Positions 1-8,682 of a stretch of 64,000 nucleotides of DNA are shown one piece after another (positions within the stretch are counted from its first letter, which is position 1; each line of letters begins with the position of its first letter). Position numbers and translations under genes: made by a program. The DNA comes from an uncultured Pelagibacteraceae bacterium (GTDB lineage Bacteria > Pseudomonadota > Alphaproteobacteria > Pelagibacterales > Pelagibacteraceae). Where the stretch lies: contig CACEQR010000002.1 in assembly GCA_902561765.1 (NCBI GenBank), forward strand, positions 1 to 64,000, in the 5' to 3' direction. The notes under the pieces were generated by a model, which did no database searches, was not told the origin of the DNA, and saw only the letters and a program-made list of their open reading frames with translations.

Positions 1-91
1 TTTCCAATTTTTTAATAATTTTATCAGCTAAATCAGTGAGCTCATTTAAAGATTTTGACGTAATATCATCTAGCAAATTTTTTTCATTCAT
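1..91 (-). CDS. xseB: Probable exodeoxyribonuclease VII small subunit, partial (5' part only)
   Basis: Minus-strand reading from an ATG at 89-91 gives about 30 residues beginning MNEKNLLDDITSKSLNELTD and then running off the window. The short acidic, helical start resembles the small subunit of exonuclease VII, a protein of about 80 residues that binds XseA for single-strand DNA degradation. It is divergent from the Sua5 gene, with only 20 bp between the two starts. The call rests on general resemblance of a fragment, so another small helical protein is possible. Confidence 0.45.
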   Translation of the reverse strand, partial: MNEKNLLDDITSKSLNELTDLADKIIKKLE

Positions 92-111
92 ATATTAGTT
101 TGTAATATTAT

Positions 112-753
112 ATGAAAAATGAAGATTCAAATATTAAAAAAACAATAAAATATTTGAATAATGATGAATGTGTAGCAATCCCTACAGAAACTGTTTATGG
201 GTTAGCTGCAAATGCTTACTCAAAGAAGGCTGTATCAAAAATATTTAGATTAAAAAAAAGACCAAATAACAACCCCCTAATTGTTCACTACCATAATATA
301 AATCAATTAAAAAAGGATTGTGAATTAAATAGTGTTTTCGAAAGGCTTTACAAAAAATTTTGTCCAGGAGCAATTTCATTTGTTCTGAAACTAAAACAAA
401 CAAGTAAAATTTCTAAAAATGTTACAAATAACTCAAATATGGTAGCGGTAAGATTTCCTAGTCATCATTTGACAAGAAAGTTGTTAAAAAAAATTGATTA
501 CCCGCTCGCAGCTCCAAGTGCAAATATTTCATCATGTATTAGTCCAGTTTCAAAACAAGACGTAATTGATGAATTTGGCAATAAAATAAAATTTGTTTTA
601 GAAGGTGGCTCTTCAAAGATAGGTTTGGAGTCTACTATAATTAATCTTGTCGGTAAGCCAAATATTCTTAGATTAGGTGGTATAGACAGTAAAACAATTT
701 ATAAATTCATCAAATCATCAAAAAAAAAAGCAAAAAAAGAAAAATTAATGTGA
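112..753 (+). CDS. Sua5/TsaC threonylcarbamoyl-AMP synthase, N-terminal (YrdC-domain) segment of a frame-broken gene
   Basis: This segment encodes the catalytic YrdC domain, which makes threonylcarbamoyl-AMP from threonine, bicarbonate and ATP for the t6A37 modification of ANN-decoding tRNAs. The motifs are clear: PTETVYGLAANA at residues 24-35, KKRPNNNPL at 48-56, RFPSHH at 114-119, LAAPSAN at 132-138 and GLESTIINL at 171-179. The frame ends at residue 213 just after a run of ten A (720-729). The downstream sequence shows the gene continuing in two other reading segments up to 1050, so this is probably the front of a roughly 312-residue Sua5 rather than a stand-alone TsaC. The YrdC domain alone is complete and could be active. 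The ATG at 112 is close behind the divergent xseB start. Confidence 0.85.
   Translation: MKNEDSNIKKTIKYLNNDECVAIPTETVYGLAANAYSKKAVSKIFRLKKRPNNNPLIVHYHNINQLKKDCELNSVFERLYKKFCPGAISFVLKLKQTSKISKNVTNNSNMVAVRFPSHHLTRKLLKKIDYPLAAPSANISSCISPVSKQDVIDEFGNKIKFVLEGGSSKIGLESTIINLVGKPNILRLGGIDSKTIYKFIKSSKKKAKKEKLM
720..729 (+). repeat. A10 homopolymer, first probable frameshift point in sua5
   Basis: This is a run of ten A inside the lysine-rich end of the YrdC-domain frame. Reading one base back (-1) within this tract enters the frame that encodes the Sua5 linker motif beginning near 753. A homopolymer of this length is prone to polymerase or transcription slippage and to sequencing indels. Confidence 0.75.
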
Positions 754-824
754 TAATGCCAGGGAGTAGCAAATTACATTACTCTCCTGGTATCCCTATG
801 AGACTAAATGCCAAAAAAAAATAA
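753..824 (+). pseudogene. Middle segment of sua5 in the -1 frame (Sua5 linker motif)
   Basis: Reading codons from 753 gives PGSSKLHYSPGIPMRLNA, followed by lysines and a stop at 822-824. Family knowledge: Sua5 proteins carry a conserved inter-domain linker of the form SPGMxxxHYxPxxPL just after the YrdC domain. This peptide is clearly that linker. It lies in neither the frame of the 112-753 segment nor that of the 808-1050 segment. Two compensating one-base shifts, at the A10 run 720-729 and the A9 run 813-821, would give one continuous protein. Confidence 0.75.
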
Positions 825-1050
825 TCATGGAGAAGCATTTATTTTGATAAAAAAAAAAAGAAAAAAAACAGATAAAAATTATTTTTATTTAAGTAAAACT
901 AAAAATTTAAAAGAGGCAGCAAAAAATTTGTATAAAACATTGAGAAAAATAAAAAAAAATGGATACAAACAAATTGCAGTTGAAAAAATACCAAATATTC
1001 AAATTGGTGAGGCAATTAACGATAGACTTATGAGAGCATCAAAGAAATGA
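808..1050 (+). CDS. Sua5 C-terminal domain segment (frame-broken gene)
   Basis: The 80-residue reading ends in IAVEKIPNIQIGEAINDRLM. This matches the characteristic end of the Sua5 C-terminal Rossmann-like domain (IAV-x-IP-x-x-G-LG-x-AINDRL in alphaproteobacterial members). The segment ANLYKTLRKIKKNG-type helix before it (about residues 38-52) also fits. The ATG at 808 has no clear ribosome site and lies inside what should be the linker, so it is probably not a genuine start. The real protein likely runs 112-1050 through two compensating shifts, which gives exactly 312 codons plus stop. The stop TGA overlaps the ATG of the ABC ATPase (ATGA). Confidence 0.7.
   Translation: MPKKNNHGEAFILIKKKRKKTDKNYFYLSKTKNLKEAAKNLYKTLRKIKKNGYKQIAVEKIPNIQIGEAINDRLMRASKK
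813..821 (+). repeat. A9 homopolymer, second probable frameshift point in sua5
   Basis: A run of nine A follows the linker codons RLNA. Skipping one base here (+1) leaves the linker frame and restores the frame that encodes the Sua5 C-terminal domain. It compensates the -1 shift at 720-729. Confidence 0.7.
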
Positions 1051-1784
1051 AAAATTTAATCGAAGTTAAAGAAATAAAAAAAGATTATGGGAAAAAAGAG
1101 GCTGTGAAAGGTATTTCCTTTAATGTTCGGGAAAATGAAATTCTCGGTTTACTTGGACCAAATGGCTCAGGAAAAACTACTACTATAGGAATGTTGCTTG
1201 GTTTGCTAAAACCTACAAGTGGACAAATATTGATTAATAACCTTAAACTTGAAGATCATAGAATTGAAATACTTGAAATGATTAATTTTATATCTCCATA
1301 TATTGAATTACCAAAAAAACTTACTGTAAAGCAAAATTTATATGTTTATTCAAAACTTTATAAAGTTCAAAATATTGAGGAGAGAATTGAATATTTATCA
1401 GAAAAACTTAGGATTGGGGAATTATTGGATAATGTTACAGGTGAACTTTCTTCGGGTCAAAAAAATAGGGTGAGTTTAGCAAAAGCATTAATTAATGAAC
1501 CAAGAGTGCTTTTGCTCGATGAGCCAACCGCATCTTTAGACCCAGAAGTGGGTGATTTTGTTAGAACTTTTTTAGAGGAATACAAAAGAGAGAAAAAAAT
1601 CTCAATACTTTTAGCTTCTCATAATATGAGTGAAGTTCAGCGATTGTGTAAGTCAGTGCTAATGATGAAAAATGGGAAAATTATAGATCAAGGCAAACCT
1701 GATGATTTGATTGCGAAGCACGGAAGAGCAGATTTAGAAGAAGTTTTCTTAAAACTTTCAAGGAGTAAAAGTGAGCTTAACTAG
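1047..1784 (+). CDS. ABC-type exporter ATP-binding protein
   Basis: A 245-residue ATPase subunit of an ABC-2 type (DrrA/NodI-like) exporter. It shows Walker A GPNGSGKTT at residues 37-45, signature LSSGQ at 134-138, Walker B VLLLDEP at 154-160 and the switch histidine at 192 in SHNMSEV. It starts at an ATG overlapping the upstream stop (ATGA) and overlaps the following permease by 14 bases, so the two are co-translated and form one transporter. The substrate cannot be read from sequence; families of this type export drugs, polysaccharides or lipids. Confidence 0.9.
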   Translation: MKNLIEVKEIKKDYGKKEAVKGISFNVRENEILGLLGPNGSGKTTTIGMLLGLLKPTSGQILINNLKLEDHRIEILEMINFISPYIELPKKLTVKQNLYVYSKLYKVQNIEERIEYLSEKLRIGELLDNVTGELSSGQKNRVSLAKALINEPRVLLLDEPTASLDPEVGDFVRTFLEEYKREKKISILLASHNMSEVQRLCKSVLMMKNGKIIDQGKPDDLIAKHGRADLEEVFLKLSRSKSELN

Positions 1785-2562
1785 AATATACGGTTTATTT
1801 TTAAGACATTTTTATCTTATAACTAGATCATTTCCTAGAATTTTAGATTTAGTATACTGGCCAACTATTCAAATTACCCTATGGGGATTTATCTCAAATT
1901 TTTTTGCTACACACACAACCTATTATAACAATGCAGTTGGTGTAATTTTAACTTGTGCAATACTTTATGACTTTTTATTCAGAACAAGTATTGGTTTTAA
2001 TATGCTTTTTCTTGAAGAGATTTGGAGCAGAAATTTTACAAATCTTTTTATAGCTCCTATGAAAATTGGAGAGATTTTAACCTCATTAGTTATAACAGCT
2101 TTAATAAGGTCTTTAATTGGTCTTGTTCCAGCCATACTTCTTACATCACCTTTATTTGGCATCTCCATTCTAGATTTAGGAATATTTTTATTTTTATTAT
2201 TTTTAAGTCTTTACATTTTTGGAATTACTCTTGGCATTTTAGTTTCGTCAGGATTACTTAGATTTGGACCATCATTTGAGAATATAGCTTGGTCTACAAT
2301 GTTTTTACTTGCACCCTTTGGATGTATTTATTATCCTATAGAAACTTTACCTGAAATTTTTCAAAAAATAGCTTATGTCTTACCATTGGTATATATTTTT
2401 GAAGAAGCTAGAAATATATTGATCAACCAAACAGTAGATATTGAAAATATATACAATGCTTTTATTTGGAATGTTTTTTATTTTTCTCTTTCAATCACAC
2501 TATTTTATTATTCTTTTAATGCTGCAAAAAATAAAGGTACTTTGATAAATATGGGCGAATAA
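1771..2562 (+). CDS. ABC-2 type exporter permease
   Basis: A 263-residue membrane protein with about six hydrophobic segments and the ABC-2 permease hallmark near residues 180-215. There LAPFGCIYYPIETLP is followed by a Pro/Leu-rich turn and a glutamate-containing helix (VYIFEEAR). The start is GTG at 1771, preceded by a good AGGAG site at 1761-1765. It lies inside the end of the ATPase gene, which indicates tight coupling with it. This is the membrane partner of the preceding ATPase; the cargo is unknown. Confidence 0.85.
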   Translation: MSLTRIYGLFLRHFYLITRSFPRILDLVYWPTIQITLWGFISNFFATHTTYYNNAVGVILTCAILYDFLFRTSIGFNMLFLEEIWSRNFTNLFIAPMKIGEILTSLVITALIRSLIGLVPAILLTSPLFGISILDLGIFLFLLFLSLYIFGITLGILVSSGLLRFGPSFENIAWSTMFLLAPFGCIYYPIETLPEIFQKIAYVLPLVYIFEEARNILINQTVDIENIYNAFIWNVFYFSLSITLFYYSFNAAKNKGTLINMGE

Positions 2563-2567
2563 TATAT

Positions 2568-3221
2568 ATGGCTAAAATTGACTTTGATTACATTAGAAAT
2601 AAATTAGGAATTTTATTTTTTAAATTAAAAAAAAAAAAAATATTAAAAATCCTTATTTTTTGCCCTCAGAGGACATTTTCCAATTATTTGGAGAGTTTTT
2701 TGATAAAAAATTTTTACGTAGAGATTGTTAATTCTACTGATAATATTAAAAATTATGATAATCCGTTACATAAACATTCAATTTTAACAAATCCAATTCT
2801 AAATGAAAAATTTAATAACAATAACTACATCATTTTCTTGCTATATAAAAATTCAAGATATTGGATTGATAGTTTAAATAGAAATGATCAAGATTTTTTT
2901 GATCAATTTTTAGTATTTCATAAAATTAAGATTAAACGTGATGATAGATCGGCTTTAAGCAAGTATCATAAAAATTGGTATGAAACATGGATAGATTATC
3001 TTAAAACTTTTTCAAATGTCGAATTTATAAATCATGAACAAACATTCGATTTAAGTAACAATTTATCATTATTTGATTATCTTAATTCTAAATACCCACT
3101 AATTTCAAAGGGTAAAATGAAATTACCAACAAATATAAGACGAAGTAGTTCATTCAATATTAATAATTATAAGAAAAACACTAATTTTGATGAATATTCA
3201 AAATTTTTTAAGATTATTTAA
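2568..3221 (+). CDS. Hypothetical protein, possible sulfotransferase-like P-loop fold
   Basis: A 217-residue protein I do not firmly recognise. After a lysine-rich start it has ILIFCPQRTFSNYLE at residues 28-42, a beta strand, loop and helix that could be the PAPS-binding loop of a sulfotransferase. Further on, NSRYWIDSLNRN resembles the RDPR-type second motif. It starts 5 bp after the ABC permease and is probably in the same transcript. The lysine codons near residue 20 are encoded within a run of 14 A (2627-2640), so the reading frame of the first 24 residues is less secure than the rest. Confidence 0.45.
   Translation: MAKIDFDYIRNKLGILFFKLKKKKILKILIFCPQRTFSNYLESFLIKNFYVEIVNSTDNIKNYDNPLHKHSILTNPILNEKFNNNNYIIFLLYKNSRYWIDSLNRNDQDFFDQFLVFHKIKIKRDDRSALSKYHKNWYETWIDYLKTFSNVEFINHEQTFDLSNNLSLFDYLNSKYPLISKGKMKLPTNIRRSSSFNINNYKKNTNFDEYSKFFKII
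2627..2640 (+). repeat. A14 homopolymer inside a coding region
   Basis: Fourteen consecutive A lie near codon 20 of the sulfotransferase-like gene, immediately before its recognisable domain. This is among the longest homopolymers in the window. A one-base change here would switch the whole downstream protein out of frame. Confidence 0.8.
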
Positions 3222-3239
3222 AATTTATATAAGAAGTTT

Positions 3240-3313
3240 TGCGCTCGCAAGGAGTCGAACCCTGAACCTCCAGAGCCGAAATCTGGCGCTCTATCCAGTT
3301 GAGCTACAAGCGC
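3240..3313 (-). tRNA. tRNA-Arg (anticodon UCG)
   Basis: The minus strand folds into a complete 74-nt cloverleaf. The acceptor stem is GCGCTTG paired with CGAGCGC, the D arm is GCTC/GAGC, and the anticodon stem is CCAGA/TCTGG with loop TTTCGGC (anticodon TCG). The T arm is CAGGG-TTCGACT-CCTTG and the discriminator base is A. The 3' CCA is not encoded. It lies between two plus-strand genes and is transcribed against them. Confidence 0.93.
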
Positions 3314-3334
3314 ATATAGTATTAATATAACTTA

Positions 3335-4312
3335 ATGAAAAGTATTATAAATTTTATTGTTAAAAATAAAGAAAAAAATCTAAGAGTAGATACTTTATTA
3401 GCAAACCAACACAATAAATTAACTCGATCTAGAGTTAAAACATTAATCTTAGAAAATAATTTGAAAATTAACAATTTAATAACTGTAGATCCATCTAGAA
3501 AAGTAAAATTAAATGATGAAATTTGTTTAAATATTGTCGAACCCAAAAAAGAAAATTTAAAACCATTTAAGTATAATCTTGATATAATTTATGAAGATAA
3601 AGATTTAATAGTAATTAATAAATCTGCAGGAATTTCTATGCATCCAGGACCAGGAAATTACGATAACACAATTGTGAATGCATTAATAAATTATAGCGGT
3701 AATAATTTATCAAATATTGGAAACGAATTACGACCTGGAATTGTTCATAGAATAGACAAAGATACATCTGGATTAGTCGTTATTGCAAAAAACAATTTTT
3801 CTCATGAAAATTTATCAAAACAATTTTCTGAACATTCAATCACAAGAGTTTACTATGCTCTTGTCTGGGGTAAAGTTAGACCTCAAAATGGAAAAATAGA
3901 TACATTAATTGCAAGAAGTTCAAAAAATAGGCAAATGATGGAAGTTTCATTTAAAAAAGGTAAAAGAGCTATAACTAATTATAAAACTTTGGAAGTATAT
4001 GAAACTAAAAAAATTCCAACTTTTAGTCTTGTTGAATGTAAGCTAGAAACAGGAAGAACACATCAGATCAGGGTCCACTTATCAAATAAGGGCAATAATA
4101 TCTTAGGAGATAAAAAATATAAAAAAAAATTCAAAAAACTAATCAATATTGATCCAGATCTTGAAAAACTAATCAATGAACTAAATAGGCAGTTCCTGCA
4201 TGCTAAGAGTCTAGGTTTTAACCACCCAATAAGCAATAAAAGATTAGAATTTTCCTCAAATTTGCCTAATGACTTAGAGAATATTTTAAAAAAACTAAGT
4301 AAAATCAAGTAA
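3335..4312 (+). CDS. rluD: 23S rRNA pseudouridine synthase, RluD type
   Basis: A 325-residue RluA-family synthase. It has an N-terminal S4 RNA-binding domain (about residues 15-65) and the catalytic motif HRIDKDTSGL at 138-147, in which Asp141 is the nucleophile. The later motif GRTHQIRVH is typical of the family. RluD makes pseudouridines in helix 69 of 23S rRNA. The order with rpoH immediately downstream is common in alphaproteobacteria. The ATG at 3335 is just outside the divergent tRNA-Arg. Confidence 0.9.
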   Translation: MKSIINFIVKNKEKNLRVDTLLANQHNKLTRSRVKTLILENNLKINNLITVDPSRKVKLNDEICLNIVEPKKENLKPFKYNLDIIYEDKDLIVINKSAGISMHPGPGNYDNTIVNALINYSGNNLSNIGNELRPGIVHRIDKDTSGLVVIAKNNFSHENLSKQFSEHSITRVYYALVWGKVRPQNGKIDTLIARSSKNRQMMEVSFKKGKRAITNYKTLEVYETKKIPTFSLVECKLETGRTHQIRVHLSNKGNNILGDKKYKKKFKKLINIDPDLEKLINELNRQFLHAKSLGFNHPISNKRLEFSSNLPNDLENILKKLSKIK

Positions 4313-4358
4313 AAAAGGGATTGTAAAAATAAAATTCTTAATTAAATAAATAGTTCTT

Positions 4359-5249
4359 ATGAGTAATTCTACATATAACTTGCCTACACTTTCTAATGAA
4401 GGGGGATTGGCTGCATATCTTGCTCAAATAAAAAAATTTCCTATGCTTGCCGCTGAGGAAGAATACATGCTTGCCAAAAATTGGCAATCTACTGGAAATG
4501 TAAAGTCTGCTGAAAAACTTGTAACCAGCCATCTTAGATTAGTTGCCAAAATTGCAATGGGTTACAAAGGTTATGGTTTGCCTCTTAATGAGATGATTTC
4601 TGAGGGTAATGTTGGACTTATGCAAGCTGTAAAAAAATTTGAACCAGAAAAAGGATTTAGACTTGCAACTTACGCAATGTGGTGGATTAAAGCATCAATA
4701 CAAGAGTACATATTAAGATCATGGAGTTTAGTAAAAATAGGAACTACAACTGCTCAAAAAAAACTTTTTTTTAATTTAAAAAAAATTAAAAATCAAATAG
4801 CCCCACGATCTGAGGGAGATCTTAAAAAAGAACATGTTGAAGATATTGCTAAAAGATTATCTGTTAGTGAAGACGAAGTTATCTCAATGAATAGAAGACT
4901 TTCAGGAAAAGAACAATCTTTAAATGCACCGATTGGCGAGGATGGAGATGAATGGCAAGATTGGGTTGTAGATAATGATATGGATCATGAATTAAAAATT
5001 GCTCAGAGTGATGAAATAGAGCAAAGAAAAGATCTGCTACAAGACTCTATAAAAGTATTAAATGAAAGAGAGAAAAAAATTTTATATTCCAGAAGATTAA
5101 CTGATGAACCAGTAACTCTAGATGAACTAAGTAAAAAATATAAAATTAGCAGAGAAAGAGTTAGACAAATAGAAAATAAAGCATTTGAAAAACTTCAAAA
5201 GCACATGCTAAATTCTGCAAAATCAAAAAATTTACTTCCAGCGAATTAA
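4359..5249 (+). CDS. rpoH: RNA polymerase sigma-32 (heat-shock) factor
   Basis: A 296-residue sigma factor. It contains region 2 with HLRLVAKIA and the [12 protein letters not shown] core (residues 103-114), the RpoH-specific box [10 protein letters not shown] at 133-142, and region 4.2 helix-turn-helix with SRERVRQIE near 264-272. RpoH directs heat-shock transcription (chaperones and proteases such as FtsH, which lies in this window). Its stop codon shares the four bases TTAA with the stop of convergent purA. Confidence 0.95.
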   Translation: MSNSTYNLPTLSNEGGLAAYLAQIKKFPMLAAEEEYMLAKNWQSTGNVKSAEKLVTSHLRLVAKIAMGYKGYGLPLNEMISEGNVGLMQAVKKFEPEKGFRLATYAMWWIKASIQEYILRSWSLVKIGTTTAQKKLFFNLKKIKNQIAPRSEGDLKKEHVEDIAKRLSVSEDEVISMNRRLSGKEQSLNAPIGEDGDEWQDWVVDNDMDHELKIAQSDEIEQRKDLLQDSIKVLNEREKKILYSRRLTDEPVTLDELSKKYKISRERVRQIENKAFEKLQKHMLNSAKSKNLLPAN

Positions 5250-6538
5250 ATTTTAAAAGGATCCTTAATTAAGATTGTATCATTTCTTTCAGGACTAGTT
5301 GAAATACTTGAAATAGTAGTTTCAATAAATTTTTCTAACTCCTTAATATAATTTTTTGCATTATCTGGTAAATCTTCAAATTTTTTTATACCTACTGTTG
5401 AAGACTTCCAGCCCTCAAAGGATTTATATATTGGTTTTGCGTTAAATTGATCATCTATTGAAGCTGGCAAATAATCATATTTTTTTCCATTGATTTCATA
5501 AGCAATACACATTTTAATTTCATCAATTTCATCAAGAACATCTAATTTTGTTAATGCAATTCCATCAATACCTGAAATTTTAAGAGTTTGTCTAACTAAT
5601 ACTCCGTCAAACCAACCACATCTTCTTTTTCTACTTGTAACTGTTCCAAACTCTTTTCCTCTAGTACCTAAAGTCTCTCCGATTTCATCTGTTAATTCTG
5701 TTGGAAACGGACCTTCTCCTACTCTTGTTGTATAAGCTTTTGTTATTCCCAAAACATAGTTGATTGAATTTATACCACAACCTGTTCCAGTAGCAGCTGA
5801 TGAGGCAACTGTATTAGATGATGTAACAAATGGATAAGTTCCATGATCAACATCTAAAAGAACACCTTGCGCACCTTCAAATAATATTTTTTTATTTTGG
5901 GATTTAAATTCATCAATTTTTTTCCATACGGGTTTTGAAAATTTTAGTATTTGTGGAGCAATTTTTAATAAATCTTTTTTTAATTGATCTTTTTCAAATT
6001 CAGTTTTACCTAGACCTTTTCTAATAGCATTATGATGTTGTAATACTGCTTCTAATCTTTTATCTAAATTTTTATCTGATGCAAGATCCATAACTCTTAT
6101 TGATCTTCTGCCTATTTTATCTTCATAAGCTGGTCCTATTCCTCTTCTAGTTGTTCCAATTTTTGAATTTCCAGCTGCGTCCTCTCTGATCTCATCCATT
6201 TCCTTATGAAAAGGCAAGATTAGAGTCGCTGCTTCTGACAAAATTAAATTTTCTGAGTTTATTTTGATGCCCTTTGATTTAATTTCATCAATTTCTTCTA
6301 GTAGAGCCCATGGATCAACTACTACACCGTTTCCAATTATTGATATTTTATTTTTTCTGACAATTCCAGATGGTAATAATCTTAATTTATAAACAATACC
6401 ATCAATAACAAGAGTATGGCCAGCATTATGACCACCTTGAAATCTTATTATTACATCAGCCTCACTAGAGAGCCAATCAACTATCTTTCCTTTTCCTTCA
6501 TCCCCCCATTGGGAACCTACTACAACTACATTTTTCAT
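5246..6538 (-). CDS. purA: Adenylosuccinate synthetase
   Basis: A 430-residue enzyme that converts IMP, GTP and aspartate to adenylosuccinate in AMP synthesis. The N-terminal [11 protein letters not shown] (residues 8-18, catalytic Asp13) and GGHNAGHT (35-42, catalytic His41) are intact, and the length matches the family. The start overlaps the stop of thiD by 4 bases. It is the last gene of the long minus-strand series. Confidence 0.97.
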   Translation of the reverse strand: MKNVVVVGSQWGDEGKGKIVDWLSSEADVIIRFQGGHNAGHTLVIDGIVYKLRLLPSGIVRKNKISIIGNGVVVDPWALLEEIDEIKSKGIKINSENLILSEAATLILPFHKEMDEIREDAAGNSKIGTTRRGIGPAYEDKIGRRSIRVMDLASDKNLDKRLEAVLQHHNAIRKGLGKTEFEKDQLKKDLLKIAPQILKFSKPVWKKIDEFKSQNKKILFEGAQGVLLDVDHGTYPFVTSSNTVASSAATGTGCGINSINYVLGITKAYTTRVGEGPFPTELTDEIGETLGTRGKEFGTVTSRKRRCGWFDGVLVRQTLKISGIDGIALTKLDVLDEIDEIKMCIAYEINGKKYDYLPASIDDQFNAKPIYKSFEGWKSSTVGIKKFEDLPDNAKNYIKELEKFIETTISSISTSPERNDTILIKDPFKI

Positions 6539-7347
6539 CTAAACATTCTTTTAATTCGTATACTATTTAAATGGTTTACAGGACCGTGACCTTTTCCTAA
6601 ATTTGGTTGCGTTCTTAATGAATGATTTACATATTTAATTGCCATATCACAAGATTTCTTTAATGTTTTTCCACATGCAAAGTAAGTTGTTATTGCACTC
6701 GAAAGTGTACAACCGGTTCCATGACTATTTTTTGTAAGGATTTTTCTATTTTTAAATATTTTTACTCCATTTTTATTTATAAACACATCTTGAATAGTTT
6801 TTGACTTTAAATGTCCACCTTTAATCAAAACATTCTGAGCACCTAATTTTAAAAGTTTTTTACCTGCTAAAATTACATCCTTTATGTTAGTTATTTTTAA
6901 ATCAGTTAATACCTCTGCCTCAGGAATATTTGGTGTAATTAGGTTAACTTTAGATAAAAATTTATTTTTTAAAATTTTTATCGCTTTATCATCAATCAAT
7001 TTTTTTCCGCCTTTTGCAATCATTACTGGATCTAGTATAATTTTTTTTGCATTAATTATTTTAAGTGATTTTATTACAGACTTTACGACACTCTCTGAAT
7101 GCAACATTCCAATTTTAACTGCATCAGGTTTAATATCTTTAGCTGTAAATTCTATTTGGTTAGAAATATCTTTATTGCTGATTGGTAGTATTGACTTAAC
7201 TCCTGTTGTATTTTGAATAGTAATAGCAGTAATAGCTGTCATTGCATATGAACCAAGCGTGGTGACTGTTTTTATATCTGCTTGTACGCCAGCACCACCA
7301 GAAGAGTCTGAGCCTGCTATAATTAAAATTTTAGATTTTATTTTCAA
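6535..7347 (-). CDS. thiD: Hydroxymethylpyrimidine / phosphomethylpyrimidine kinase
   Basis: A 270-residue ribokinase-fold enzyme that phosphorylates HMP and HMP-phosphate for thiamine synthesis. [17 protein letters not shown] at residues 10-26 is the substrate-binding start, and GTGC at 210-213 gives the anion hole and active-site Cys213. Together with thiE (27.2 kb) it supplies the pyrimidine branch and coupling step. No thiC is seen in the window, which fits the known SAR11 dependence on an external HMP-type precursor; that dependence is family knowledge and not shown here. Confidence 0.93.
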   Translation of the reverse strand: MKIKSKILIIAGSDSSGGAGVQADIKTVTTLGSYAMTAITAITIQNTTGVKSILPISNKDISNQIEFTAKDIKPDAVKIGMLHSESVVKSVIKSLKIINAKKIILDPVMIAKGGKKLIDDKAIKILKNKFLSKVNLITPNIPEAEVLTDLKITNIKDVILAGKKLLKLGAQNVLIKGGHLKSKTIQDVFINKNGVKIFKNRKILTKNSHGTGCTLSSAITTYFACGKTLKKSCDMAIKYVNHSLRTQPNLGKGHGPVNHLNSIRIKRMFR

Positions 7348-7348
7348 G

Positions 7349-8680
7349 CTACTTTATTGAATTTTTTACAATATTCACACATTGATGAAGTATAGCATGA
7401 TTCTCACTTTCACACATTATTCTTATCACAGGTTCTGTTCCAGATTTTCTAACTAACATTCTCCCACTACCTACTAATAATTTATTTGCCTTTTTTATTG
7501 CATTTTTACAATTCAGACTATCAATAATTGATTTATTTTTAACTACTACATTCTTTAATAATTGTGGGGTAGGAATAAAATTTTTAAATAACTCGCTAGC
7601 TTTCTTGCCCTTCCTCATAGAAAATAAAACTTCTAAAGCAACTAACAGACCATCACCAGTGGTTGCAAATTTACCAAGAATTATATGGCCTGACTGCTCC
7701 CCGCCTAAATTAAATTTACTTTTTTGCATCTCTTCTTTTACATATCTATCACCAACCTTAGACCTTAAAAATTTTATATTATTTTTTGAAAAGTATTTTT
7801 GTAATCCATAATTTGACATCTGGGTGCCAACAACTCCACCTTTTAATATTTTTTTTCTCTTCCATCTTTCTGCAAGCATAGCTATTATTTTATCACCATC
7901 AATAATTTTTCCTAATTCATCACAAATTATTATTCTGTCTGCATCTCCATCTAAAGAAATACCAATGTGTGATTTATTTTTTTTAGTATGATATTTAATT
8001 TTATTTGGAAAAGTAGATCCACATTTATCATTTATATTAAATCCATTAGGAGACGTTCCTATTTCATTAACTAAGGCGCCCAAAGATCTTAGCAATTGTG
8101 GTCCTGCTTTATAAGCTGCTCCATTTGCACAGTCTATTGTAATTCTTAAGCCTCTTAAATTAAATTGTTTCGGGAAATTGGTTTTTAATATTTCTATGTA
8201 TTTTTCTGTTCCATCTTCTAATCTTTTTACCCTACCTAATATTTCAGGATTCGATAAATTTTTTGAAACATTTGAGTCAATTAACTTTTCTATTTTATTT
8301 TCTATTTTATCAGATAATTTTAGTCCATCTGGACCAAACAATTTCAAACCATTATCATAATATGGATTATGTGATGCTGTAATCATGATTCCCAAATTTG
8401 CTCTCATTTTTTTTGTGAGCATTGCTAATCCATTTGTAGGCAAAGGTCCAAATGTAAATACATGCATTCCAGCCGATGTCAAACCAGAGACTAATGCTGG
8501 TTCCAATGTGTATCCAGATAACCTAGTATCTTTAGCAATAATAGCAATCTGTTTTAATTTTTTTTGGTTTTTAAAATATGTCCCAGCGGCTAAACCAAAT
8601 TTAAAAAACATGTCACCATTTATTTTAGAGCCATTAACTCTTCCTCTTATTCCATCCGTTCCAAAATATTTCTTACCCAT
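7349..8680 (-). CDS. glmM: Phosphoglucosamine mutase
   Basis: A 443-residue alpha-D-phosphohexomutase that makes glucosamine-1-phosphate for UDP-GlcNAc, peptidoglycan and LPS. The phospho-serine loop TASHNPYYDNG (Ser103), the metal loop DGDADR (about 244-249), GEQSGH and the C-terminal RKSGTEPVIR phosphate-binding loop are all present. It follows folP by 2 bp in the classic ftsH-folP-glmM order. The start ATG at 8678-8680 gives the usual MGKKYFGTDGIRG beginning. Confidence 0.96.
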   Translation of the reverse strand: MGKKYFGTDGIRGRVNGSKINGDMFFKFGLAAGTYFKNQKKLKQIAIIAKDTRLSGYTLEPALVSGLTSAGMHVFTFGPLPTNGLAMLTKKMRANLGIMITASHNPYYDNGLKLFGPDGLKLSDKIENKIEKLIDSNVSKNLSNPEILGRVKRLEDGTEKYIEILKTNFPKQFNLRGLRITIDCANGAAYKAGPQLLRSLGALVNEIGTSPNGFNINDKCGSTFPNKIKYHTKKNKSHIGISLDGDADRIIICDELGKIIDGDKIIAMLAERWKRKKILKGGVVGTQMSNYGLQKYFSKNNIKFLRSKVGDRYVKEEMQKSKFNLGGEQSGHIILGKFATTGDGLLVALEVLFSMRKGKKASELFKNFIPTPQLLKNVVVKNKSIIDSLNCKNAIKKANKLLVGSGRMLVRKSGTEPVIRIMCESENHAILHQCVNIVKNSIK

Positions 8681-8682
8681 TT

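Noticed and set aside
759-790. GC-richer imperfect hairpin (CCAGGGAGTA with TACTCTCCTGG) that looked like a terminator
   Set aside because: It has no T tract, and the same bases encode the conserved Sua5 linker PGSSKLHYSPG in another frame; the symmetry is best explained as chance within coding sequence.
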